Shown: positions 1-5,621 of the stretch, in pieces
Position numbering within the stretch: position 1 is the first letter of the stretch
Layout of the letters: each line of letters opens with the position of its first letter
From: Thermoplasmata archaeon
GTDB taxonomy: Archaea > Thermoplasmatota > Thermoplasmata > Thermoplasmatales > Thermoplasmataceae
NCBI GenBank assembly: GCA_021850745.1
Contig: JAJZKX010000139.1
Location: forward strand, 1 to 5,726
Reading direction: 5' to 3'
DNA length: 5,726 nt
Notes under the pieces: model-generated
Seen by the model: the letters and a program-made list of their open reading frames with translations, nothing else
Told to the model about the DNA's origin: nothing
Databases searched by the model: none
Translations under genes and position numbers: made by a program

Positions 1-1
1 A

Positions 2-778
2 AAGGTTAGCTTCAACCAAAAACCCCTCAGGAAGAATATCATGGAACTCTACGGGGGAGAGATTGTACCTAGCCCTTCAACTGAAACAGAATTCGGAAGA
101 CAGGTTCTGGCTAAGGCGCCGGATCACCCCGGCACACTGGGAATAGCAATCAGCGAAGCAGTAGAGTATGCCCTGGAGAAGGATCTTAAATACATGCTTG
201 GTAGTGTGTTCAATTCAGTCCTGACGCACCAGAGCGTTATTGGCCTGGAGTCGGAAAAACAACTAGAAATTCTTGGCGAGGAACCTGATGTGATGATTGG
301 TTGCGTTGGAGGAGGCAGTAATTTCGGAGGTTTTGTTTTTCCCCTCATGAAAAAATTCAAGGAAGCAAAGATTTTCGCTTCAACGGCATCTGAAGTCCCA
401 AAGTTCACCAAGGGCGAATACAAGTATGATTATGTGGACACGGCTAAGATCCTTCCTTCAATAAAGATGTATACACTTGGGTCTGATTTTGTCCCTGAGA
501 AAATCTATGCAGGGGGTCTTCGGTACCATGGCGCGGCACCTTCCATTTCAATGCTTGTTAATTCTGGTAAGATAAAATCCAGTGATGTTACTGAAAGTAG
601 TGTTATTGATGCCCTGAAACTTTTTGCGAGGAGCCAAGGCATTGTTGCAGCACCGGAATCAGGCCACGCCATTGCCACAGCAATAGAATATGCGAGGGCC
701 AACGGGAATAGCAGAGAGACAATACTCGTCAATGTAAGTGGACATGGCCTTCTCGACATGTCGATTTTCCAGAGGTGA
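2..778 (+). CDS. trpB: Tryptophan synthase beta chain, TrpB2 class (3' part, 5' end outside window)
   Basis: PLP-dependent enzyme that condenses indole with serine (or phosphoserine in some TrpB2 enzymes) to give tryptophan in the cytosol. The reading frame is open from base 2, so the first visible in-frame ATG at 41 is internal; 258 residues are present of the roughly 430 usual for TrpB2. Visible motifs, numbered within the fragment: the run ending in MELYGGEIVPSPS typical of TrpB2; GGGSN (103-107), which binds the PLP phosphate; GLRYHG (172-177), characteristic of TrpB2 rather than TrpB1; PESGHA (218-223); and SGHG (246-249), whose Ser should contact the pyridine nitrogen. The Schiff-base lysine lies upstream, outside the window. 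Its place directly before trpA suggests the operon-linked TrpB2 subtype that pairs with TrpA, but no canonical TrpB1 can be ruled out elsewhere. The TGA stop lies inside the trpA ribosome binding site. Confidence 0.96.
   Translation, partial: KVSFNQKPLRKNIMELYGGEIVPSPSTETEFGRQVLAKAPDHPGTLGIAISEAVEYALEKDLKYMLGSVFNSVLTHQSVIGLESEKQLEILGEEPDVMIGCVGGGSNFGGFVFPLMKKFKEAKIFASTASEVPKFTKGEYKYDYVDTAKILPSIKMYTLGSDFVPEKIYAGGLRYHGAAPSISMLVNSGKIKSSDVTESSVIDALKLFARSQGIVAAPESGHAIATAIEYARANGNSRETILVNVSGHGLLDMSIFQR
771..778 (+). promoter_or_regulatory. Shine-Dalgarno site of trpA, overlapping the trpB stop codon
   Basis: AGAGGTGA matches the archaeal anti-Shine-Dalgarno sequence and lies 8 nt before ATG 787. 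It contains the trpB TGA stop. The GTG at 775 lies inside this site, so it is unlikely to be the trpA start; this decides the start in favour of ATG 787. Confidence 0.8.
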
Positions 779-786
779 ACAATTTC

Positions 787-1524
787 ATGACGCCTTTGAT
801 CCTGTATTTTACCGCAGATTATCCATCCACTGAAATATTGAAGTCCTTTCTGGGAGTTGTGGATCCTGATGTGGTGAAATATGTAGAGATAGGCATACCT
901 GAGAGTAACCCCCTCTATGATGGCCCTATTATAAAGGCCACCCATTCCGTGGCCCTGAAGAATTATACTCCTTCCCATCTTTTGGAATACACAAGCATTC
1001 TGAATGGAAAAGGCATTCCAACCTATGCCCTTAGCTATTATGAAAAATTTAGCAAACAAGGCATTAGCTATGCTGAGTTCCTGAAAGATGACGGCTTCAG
1101 GGGAGTTATCGTCCCTGATCTTCTAACAGACTACTCCGAAGAAAGTGACCGGATTATTCCGGAAATTGAGGAAACCTTCAATTTCATACCTTTTTTCAAC
1201 CCTGCGACACCCGATGGCCTGATCATTTCTGTGTCCTCAATGACAAGATCCTGGATTTACTATGGCCTGCAACCCTCGACCGGAATAGATATGCCCTTTG
1301 ATCTTGAGGAAGTATCCAAGAGGATTCTTGATCTTCTACCCGGGAGGGAAATTAATTTTGGATTCGGAATCAGAACAACAGCCCAGATTAGAGAGGTTCT
1401 CGATCTTGGAAGCAGTGGAGTCGCTATAGGAAGCTTGCTTGTGGAGTATCTGAAGAATCGGGATCTCGAAGGGTTCAGGAAATTCCAGGTATCGGTTAGG
1501 GAGGCTCCTCTAAATGCGGACTGA
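787..1524 (+). CDS. trpA: Tryptophan synthase alpha chain
   Basis: Cleaves indole-3-glycerol phosphate to indole and glyceraldehyde 3-phosphate, passing indole to TrpB. A TIM barrel of 245 residues, shorter than the roughly 268 of bacterial TrpA. With ATG 787 as residue 1, EIGIP places the catalytic Glu at 34 and YDGP places the catalytic Asp at 45, matching Glu49 and Asp60 of the enteric enzyme. VPDL (109-112), PSTG (163-166, the position of the active-site loop Thr), GFGIR (192-196) and AIGS (213-216) form the later barrel strands and the phosphate site. The Asp of the usual SDPLADGP motif (Asp56 in enteric TrpA) is Asn41 here. ATG 787 is preferred over GTG 775 because of the site at 771-778. 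It starts 8 nt after trpB and overlaps trpD by 11 nt. Identity is secure; the exact start is likely. Confidence 0.96.
   Translation: MTPLILYFTADYPSTEILKSFLGVVDPDVVKYVEIGIPESNPLYDGPIIKATHSVALKNYTPSHLLEYTSILNGKGIPTYALSYYEKFSKQGISYAEFLKDDGFRGVIVPDLLTDYSEESDRIIPEIEETFNFIPFFNPATPDGLIISVSSMTRSWIYYGLQPSTGIDMPFDLEEVSKRILDLLPGREINFGFGIRTTAQIREVLDLGSSGVAIGSLLVEYLKNRDLEGFRKFQVSVREAPLNAD
1499..1504 (+). promoter_or_regulatory. Shine-Dalgarno site of trpD inside trpA
   Basis: GGGAGG lies 9 nt before ATG 1514, within the last codons of trpA. It fixes the trpD start at 1514 and so an 11-nt overlap with trpA. Confidence 0.75.
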
Positions 1525-2491
1525 GAGCTGGATTGGTGGTTATCAACTGAAATCAGCAATAGATTCAATCCTGGATAACTCCACTGATGAGCAAAAGGCT
1601 GAGTTTCTGAGGCAGATCAACGAGAGTGGAAACACGCCTTCGATAGTTGGGGAGCTTGCCAATATAATCAAGAAAAGGGCCACCTTATCAAAGATACAGG
1701 GCGTTTCGGATATTGTGGGCACTGGGGGTGACAGCAAGAATACCATCAATGTGAGTACTGCCGCAGCTCTTGTAGTAAGCGCCATGGGCGTAAAGGTTGC
1801 CAAACATGGAAATTTTGGAGCCACCAGCAATAAAGGAAGTGCAGATTTCCTAAACTTCCTGGGGTACAATTTCCAAATGGACCAGGCCGCTCTGGAGAAG
1901 AGGATCAGGGACAGTTCTTTTGCATTTATACTTGCACCAAAATACAACGACAGTTTTGCAAAGTTTGCAAGGGCAAGGAAAATGATTCCCGCAAAGACTG
2001 CTTTCAACTATCTCGGACCTATTACCAATCCAGCAGACCCAGATGTACTGATGCTTGGAGTTACTCATGAAGAGATCTCTAAAATTTACGTGGAATTTAT
2101 TCTTTACAACAATAAGAGAGGATGCGTAATCTATTCAGAAGACGGGATGGATGAAGTCTCACCATATTCCAACACCAATGTTGTGCTGATTTCCAGAGGC
2201 AAAGCCAGGAAGATGGTGATCAGACCTAAAGAAATAATCGGGGAGAAGATTGGATTAGAACACATTTCCAGTTTAGACCCGGAGACTTCGTTCAGTTTGG
2301 CAATGGAAGGGCTTGCGGGCGCAAACACGAACGTCGCTAGGTACATAGCCATCAATGCAGCGCTTTCTCTTGTGATAAATGGAAAATCCTCTGATATAAT
2401 TGAAGCCTACAGAAGCGCACTTGAAACCATCTTATCGGGGATAGTTCATCAACATATCCAGAAAGTCGTGGAGGTCGCTGTTGATGCATGA
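1514..2491 (+). CDS. trpD: Anthranilate phosphoribosyltransferase
   Basis: Transfers the phosphoribosyl group of PRPP to anthranilate, giving N-(5'-phosphoribosyl)anthranilate. The 325 residues fit the family (about 330-345). Visible: GTGGD (69-73) and NVST (79-82), which bind PRPP; KHGN (97-100); GSAD (108-111); FNYLGPITNP (164-173); and EDGMDEVSP with Asp213-Glu214 at the Mg-binding pair. The glycine-rich core is intact, but the signature after KHGN is divergent: the usual KHGNR and LExLG read KHGNF and LNFLG, and the His of the common YHPAMK segment is replaced in KYNDSFAK. The start is ATG 1514, with GGGAGG 9 nt upstream; no other in-frame ATG lies nearby. It overlaps trpA by 11 nt and trpF by 8 nt. 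A nucleoside-phosphorylase-family relative is unlikely given the operon and the FNxLGPxTNP motif. Confidence 0.96.
   Translation: MRTESWIGGYQLKSAIDSILDNSTDEQKAEFLRQINESGNTPSIVGELANIIKKRATLSKIQGVSDIVGTGGDSKNTINVSTAAALVVSAMGVKVAKHGNFGATSNKGSADFLNFLGYNFQMDQAALEKRIRDSSFAFILAPKYNDSFAKFARARKMIPAKTAFNYLGPITNPADPDVLMLGVTHEEISKIYVEFILYNNKRGCVIYSEDGMDEVSPYSNTNVVLISRGKARKMVIRPKEIIGEKIGLEHISSLDPETSFSLAMEGLAGANTNVARYIAINAALSLVINGKSSDIIEAYRSALETILSGIVHQHIQKVVEVAVDA
2470..2475 (+). promoter_or_regulatory. Shine-Dalgarno site of trpF inside trpD
   Basis: GGAGGT lies 8 nt before ATG 2484 and only 5 nt before TTG 2481. The spacing of other sites in this operon (GGAGG plus about 9 nt) favours ATG 2484. Confidence 0.75.
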
Positions 2492-3104
2492 GCCCAAAGT
2501 GAAGATTTGCGGAATAACAAACACTGAAGACGCCATATTTTCCATGGAGCAGGGCGCAGACATCATCGGAATCGTTAGATCAGACAGATCTCCAAGAAAG
2601 GGAAGTGAAAGCGTGGTCAACGAGTTGTCCTCCATGGGGGCTACCGTAGCTGGCGTTTATACGGAAATGGAAAAAGTTATGGCTATACATTCCGGGGAAT
2701 CCTATGTGCAACTGCATTTTCAGCATGGAGCAGATGAGATTGATTATGTGAAGGAAGAACTAGGCCGAAAAGTCATTTCAGTTGTATTTGCACAGGAAGA
2801 GCCATCTCCATTAAATGCAGGGATTGAAAAAATAAAGCTAGGTGCAGACCTTGTCCTGCTGGAATATGGAAGAAACGCCCTGGATTCTGCCACGGCAAGG
2901 GTCAGCAATATGAAAAATCTCCCCATTGGAATTGCAGGGGGAGTTTCTGTTTCAAACCTAAGAAAACTGCTCTTGTACTCCCCATATTTTATAGATGTAA
3001 GCAGCAGCCTGGAGGAAACACCCGGAAGAAAGAGCCACAAAAAAATCATAGAATTCATGGAGGTGATCCGTTCTGAAGGAGACACTTATCAACAAAGTAG
3101 GTGA
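2484..3104 (+). CDS. trpF: Phosphoribosylanthranilate isomerase
   Basis: Isomerises phosphoribosylanthranilate to CdRP (1-(o-carboxyphenylamino)-1-deoxyribulose 5-phosphate) in an Amadori rearrangement. It is a single TIM barrel of 206 residues, the usual length. KVKICGITN carries the catalytic base Cys9; SPR (36-38) supplies the conserved Arg after strand 2; VQLH (75-78), IAGG (150-153) and DVSSS (171-175) followed by ETPG are the conserved barrel-strand ends and phosphate site. Where the family has the catalytic acid Asp (LLD in Thermotoga TrpF) this protein has Glu127 in LLEYGR, and the glycine-rich GGSGKTFDW loop is not recognisable. The start is ATG 2484, the second codon after TTG 2481, chosen from the site at 2470-2475. 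It overlaps trpD by 8 nt and, if trpE begins at CTG 3073, overlaps trpE by 32 nt. Identity is firm. Confidence 0.95.
   Translation: MHEPKVKICGITNTEDAIFSMEQGADIIGIVRSDRSPRKGSESVVNELSSMGATVAGVYTEMEKVMAIHSGESYVQLHFQHGADEIDYVKEELGRKVISVVFAQEEPSPLNAGIEKIKLGADLVLLEYGRNALDSATARVSNMKNLPIGIAGGVSVSNLRKLLLYSPYFIDVSSSLEETPGRKSHKKIIEFMEVIRSEGDTYQQSR
3059..3069 (+). promoter_or_regulatory. Perfect 11-nt Shine-Dalgarno site before trpE
   Basis: GGAGGTGATCC is complementary along its full length to the archaeal 16S 3' end (GGATCACCTCC). GGAGG ends 9 nt before CTG 3073, the same spacing as GGAGG to the ATG of trpD and trpF in this operon. It lies inside trpF and points to the trpE start. Confidence 0.8.
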
Positions 3105-4260
3105 ACTCGAGGAGCAGGGTGCGAACTTTGCATATTTCTGCAGGTTCAGCGACAAGGATAGATTAGTTGGCGAAGAATTCCTTTTCAAGACTGATGATAA
3201 ACCTTTTCTATTCAATGGAAGTGCAAGAAAAGCTCTGGATGAAACCATCCCAGAACTCATGGATGAATCTGAAGAGGGAGATGTCAAAATTCCTATCTTT
3301 ACTTCATTCAGCCTCGTTCAGGATACACTTGGAGTCAAAAGCAGACACAGAAAAGAGTGGCCACTCATTGGAGCCATTCTCCCGTCCGAGACTGTTTCTG
3401 GCAGTTTTATAAGAACAGAGGAACGCCAATTACATGTTAGCGGGAAGAGAGTTGATTTACCACCCCTGGAAAGGGGAAAGCTTGAAGAGAGCATTTTGGA
3501 AATAAGGGAACGGATAAGGAATGGAGAAGCTTTGCAGGTCGTGATGTCCCATCGATTCAACCTGGAGTGGTTCAACGGCCCGAAAATCCTCAGGCACCTC
3601 CTATTCAATGACAAATCCAGATATGTTTACTATTACAAAATGGGGAATTTGGAAATTCTCGGAAGCACGCCGGAAAATGCATTCACCAAACACGGCGAGC
3701 ATTTAGCCATAAACCCGATTGCCGGCACACGAAACCGGGTCGGCAACACTGATGCCAATCTTGTCGCATCGCTGCTTTCTGACAACAAGGAACTATGCGA
3801 ACACCGGATGCTTGTGGATCTAGCCAGAAATGACCTTTCCAGAATCAGTTCAACAGACAGCGTAAATGTTAGCAGAAGCATGGTACCGGAGAAATTTTAC
3901 TCAGTTATCCACCTGACAAGCAGTGTAGAATCCAAGCTCGCAAAAGGAAAGCGCAATTTTGACATCTTTTCTTCGCTAATCCCGGCCGGTACCGTAAGCG
4001 GAGCTCCAAAAGTCCGGGCCATAGAGATTATCGATGAATATGAGACCACGGAGAGGGGGCCTTATGGCGGTACGGTTGGAATAATGGGGAAAAACCATAT
4101 TGATATGGCACTGACCATTAGGTCAGCCTTCAAAAATGGTGGAAAGTCATACACTCAGGCTGGAGCAGGCATAGTAAAGGATTCCAACCCCAGCAATGAA
4201 GTGGATGAAATAATTGCCAAAGCCGGCACAATATTGGCGGGCGATTTGATTTGCGCATAA
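3073..4260 (+). CDS. trpE: Anthranilate synthase component I (probable CTG start)
   Basis: Converts chorismate to anthranilate using ammonia delivered by TrpG. From CTG 3073 the protein is 395 residues, near the 420 of Sulfolobus TrpE. The first in-frame ATG (3259, residue 63) would leave 155 nt between trpF and trpE, has no ribosome binding site and would cut the N-terminal domain. The frame has a TGA at 3064 and no ATG, GTG or TTG from there to 3259. Catalytic-domain motifs: GSTPE (197-201), PIAGTR (215-220), EHRMLVDLARND (243-254), PAGTVSGAPK (304-313), RGPYGG (328-333) and AGAGIVKDSNPSNE (363-376). PIAGT with Ala marks anthranilate synthase; PabB has PIKGT. The N-terminal LLES motif and the NPSPYM motif that form the tryptophan pocket in other TrpE proteins are not recognisable; the second reads NDKSRYVYYY. 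It overlaps trpG by 10 nt. Function is firm; the start codon is inferred. Confidence 0.93.
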   Translation: MKETLINKVGELEEQGANFAYFCRFSDKDRLVGEEFLFKTDDKPFLFNGSARKALDETIPELMDESEEGDVKIPIFTSFSLVQDTLGVKSRHRKEWPLIGAILPSETVSGSFIRTEERQLHVSGKRVDLPPLERGKLEESILEIRERIRNGEALQVVMSHRFNLEWFNGPKILRHLLFNDKSRYVYYYKMGNLEILGSTPENAFTKHGEHLAINPIAGTRNRVGNTDANLVASLLSDNKELCEHRMLVDLARNDLSRISSTDSVNVSRSMVPEKFYSVIHLTSSVESKLAKGKRNFDIFSSLIPAGTVSGAPKVRAIEIIDEYETTERGPYGGTVGIMGKNHIDMALTIRSAFKNGGKSYTQAGAGIVKDSNPSNEVDEIIAKAGTILAGDLICA

Positions 4261-4826
4261 TGCTGCTTGATAACAAGGATTCATTTACCTTCAACATAGT
4301 GGACCTTCTTCGGAGAGAAGGGTTGGGAGTGGATGTGGTTGACAGTAGTGCTGATATTGATCACGTCGATTCAGGAGAATATGATGCGCTCATTATTTCA
4401 CCGGGACCTGGAAATCCTGTAAATCAGAGAGATAGGGGGATGGGTCTGGAGCTACTGGAAAAAGGTTTCCCCACTGCACTTGGAATCTGCTTTGGCCATC
4501 AGCTAATAGGATATTATCTTGGTTGTGAAATCTACAGAACAGACACCTTGATGCATGGGGAGATAGACACCATGGAGAATTTTGGAACAGGGTTGCTTTC
4601 TGGAATCCCGGGGAGATTCAACGCTGTCAGGTACCACTCGCTTGCAATAAAGCCTAACCGCAGCATAATTGTAGATGCAGTTTCCGCTACTGACGGTACA
4701 GCTATGGCCTTCCACTCAGAAGATGGCCGCAAATTTGGCTTACAGTTCCATCCAGAAAGCTACTACTCACAATATGGCAGGGAAATAATGAGGAATTTCA
4801 TTGGTGTTATCAGTGAGCATAGTTGA
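4251..4826 (+). CDS. trpG: Anthranilate synthase component II (glutamine amidotransferase)
   Basis: Class I glutamine amidotransferase that releases ammonia from glutamine for TrpE. It has 191 residues, as in stand-alone TrpG, and is not fused to TrpE or TrpD. LLDNKDSFTFN (5-15) is the family N-terminus; PGPGNP (51-56) forms the oxyanion region; GICFGHQ carries the nucleophile Cys80; RYHSLAI (127-133) and FHPES supply the triad His167 and Glu169. It could also serve aminodeoxychorismate synthase, as shared amidotransferases do. Two starts are possible: TTG 4251 (MRIMLLDN) or ATG 4260 (MLLDN), which shares one base with the trpE TAA. TTG is preferred because it completes the first beta strand and has a weak site, GGCGGGCGAT at 4236-4245; nothing similar serves ATG 4260. 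Overlap with trpE is therefore 10 nt or 1 nt. Confidence 0.95.
   Translation: MRIMLLDNKDSFTFNIVDLLRREGLGVDVVDSSADIDHVDSGEYDALIISPGPGNPVNQRDRGMGLELLEKGFPTALGICFGHQLIGYYLGCEIYRTDTLMHGEIDTMENFGTGLLSGIPGRFNAVRYHSLAIKPNRSIIVDAVSATDGTAMAFHSEDGRKFGLQFHPESYYSQYGREIMRNFIGVISEHS
4790..4794 (+). promoter_or_regulatory. Likely Shine-Dalgarno site of trpC inside trpG
   Basis: GAGGA lies 9 nt before GTG 4804 and 6 nt before TTG 4801. A second weak candidate, GGTG at 4803-4806, would serve GTG 4813. The site therefore favours but does not settle GTG 4804. Confidence 0.45.
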
Positions 4827-5547
4827 GCATATCTATTCCAGGAACTGGCAGCGGAAACCAGTTGAATACAATCGCATCAGGGGCCCTATCAGCCTAAAAG
4901 ATAGCCTCCTGAATTTCAAGAAGCATGGAAAAACTGGGATAATATCAGAATTCAAGAGGAAGTCGCCATCTGGCTTTAATCTTGGAAAAGATATTGGGCC
5001 ACTTGAATATTTCAGGAAAGCAGATCTCCAGAGTGTTGCAGGCTTAAGCATTCTAACGGAGCAGGACCACTTTCTGGGGAATTATGCCGACATTACAGTG
5101 GTGCAGGAACTCAATCTTCCCATTCTCGACAAGGACTTTGTATCAAGTGAACTCATGGTTCGGAATGCATTCAACTCAGGAGCAGATGCAGTACTTTTTA
5201 TACTTGATTTTCTGGGAATTGAAAAGGCGCGGGAATTGAGCAACTACGCCATATCTCTGGGAATGGAAGCACTTGTTGAATTTCATGACATGGCATTTCT
5301 TGAAGCCCTGAAACCTCAGAAAGGCATCATTTATGGATACAACAGAAGGAACCTGAAAACACTGAAGATGGAAGCCCAAGAATTCCAGGTTCTTCAAAAA
5401 TATAAGGAGACAGAGGTGGGACTAGTGCTTGAAAGCGGGATCGACAGCATGTATTTGCTTGAAAACGATGTGTCGCAATATCTTGGAATGCTAATTGGAA
5501 CTTCCATACTCAACGGAGAATTCCATACTGGCAGCTTCTTACATTAA
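4804..5547 (+). CDS. trpC: Indole-3-glycerol phosphate synthase
   Basis: Closes the indole ring of CdRP with loss of CO2 and water, giving indole-3-glycerol phosphate for TrpA. It is a TIM barrel with an N-terminal extension, 247 residues from GTG 4804, close to the 248 of Sulfolobus IGPS. Active-site residues, numbered from GTG 4804: Glu49 and Lys51 in SEFKRKSPSG; Lys110 in LDKDF; Glu159 in LVEFHD; Asn180 in GYNRRNL; Glu210-Ser211 in LESGI. These match Glu51, Lys53, Lys110, Glu159, Asn180, Glu210 and Ser211 of the Sulfolobus enzyme. GLSILTE and IGTSIL are further family blocks. No ATG is available near the start; TTG 4801, GTG 4804 and GTG 4813 are all possible and differ by at most four residues. 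It overlaps trpG by 14-26 nt and is the last trp gene, with a TAA stop. Confidence 0.95.
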   Translation: MLSVSIVEHIYSRNWQRKPVEYNRIRGPISLKDSLLNFKKHGKTGIISEFKRKSPSGFNLGKDIGPLEYFRKADLQSVAGLSILTEQDHFLGNYADITVVQELNLPILDKDFVSSELMVRNAFNSGADAVLFILDFLGIEKARELSNYAISLGMEALVEFHDMAFLEALKPQKGIIYGYNRRNLKTLKMEAQEFQVLQKYKETEVGLVLESGIDSMYLLENDVSQYLGMLIGTSILNGEFHTGSFLH

Positions 5548-5621
5548 ATTCGCAGTTAATAGCGGTGAAAAGATTTCAAGCTGCTTGTTCAGAATTAAAT
5601 AGATTCAAAATATATTGTATC
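5548..5621 (+). other. Intergenic region between trpC and pyk
   Basis: These 74 nt are AT-rich and hold the putative pyk promoter. No convincing terminator is visible: there is no long T tract, and the only inverted repeat is a 4-bp stem with a 3-nt loop at 5577-5587. Where trp transcription ends cannot be decided from the sequence; read-through into pyk is possible. Confidence 0.6.
5595..5601 (+). promoter_or_regulatory. Putative archaeal TATA box of pyk (leaderless promoter)
   Basis: TTAAATA is preceded by the purine-rich AGAA (5591-5594), which could be a BRE. Its centre is 24 nt before GTG 5622, so initiation at the usual archaeal distance of about 25-27 nt would fall at or next to the start codon. 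No Shine-Dalgarno sequence precedes the GTG, which fits a leaderless transcript. AAATATATT further downstream is an alternative, but would place the start inside the gene. Confidence 0.5.

Noticed and set aside
41..43. ATG 41 as the start of trpB, or trpB as a truncated gene
   Set aside because: The frame is open to base 2 with sequence matching TrpB2 upstream of this Met, so the truncation is only the window edge.
775..786. GTG 775 as the trpA start
   Set aside because: The GTG is part of the Shine-Dalgarno site AGAGGTGA itself, and the site is correctly spaced for ATG 787.
505..1059. 184-codon open frame on the minus strand, and the other minus-strand frames over the operon
   Set aside because: They lie opposite genes with clear enzyme motifs, show no recognisable domain, and have no promoter or ribosome binding site of their own.
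3167..3412. 81-codon + strand frame overlapping trpE
   Set aside because: It is a shadow of the trpE N-terminal region, in another frame, with no family motif and no ribosome binding site.
3259..4260. ATG 3259 as the trpE start (333 residues)
   Set aside because: It has no Shine-Dalgarno site, leaves a 155-nt gap in an otherwise overlapping operon and removes most of the N-terminal domain, while the frame is open back to 3067 behind a perfect site.
3073..4260. trpE as pabB (aminodeoxychorismate synthase component I)
   Set aside because: The diagnostic motif is PIAGT, with Ala, rather than the PIKGT of PabB, and the gene lies in a complete trp operon.
5577..5587. Inverted repeat CAAG-CTG-CTTG after trpC as a terminator
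   Set aside because: A 4-bp stem with a 3-nt loop and no following T tract is expected by chance and is not a convincing archaeal terminator.
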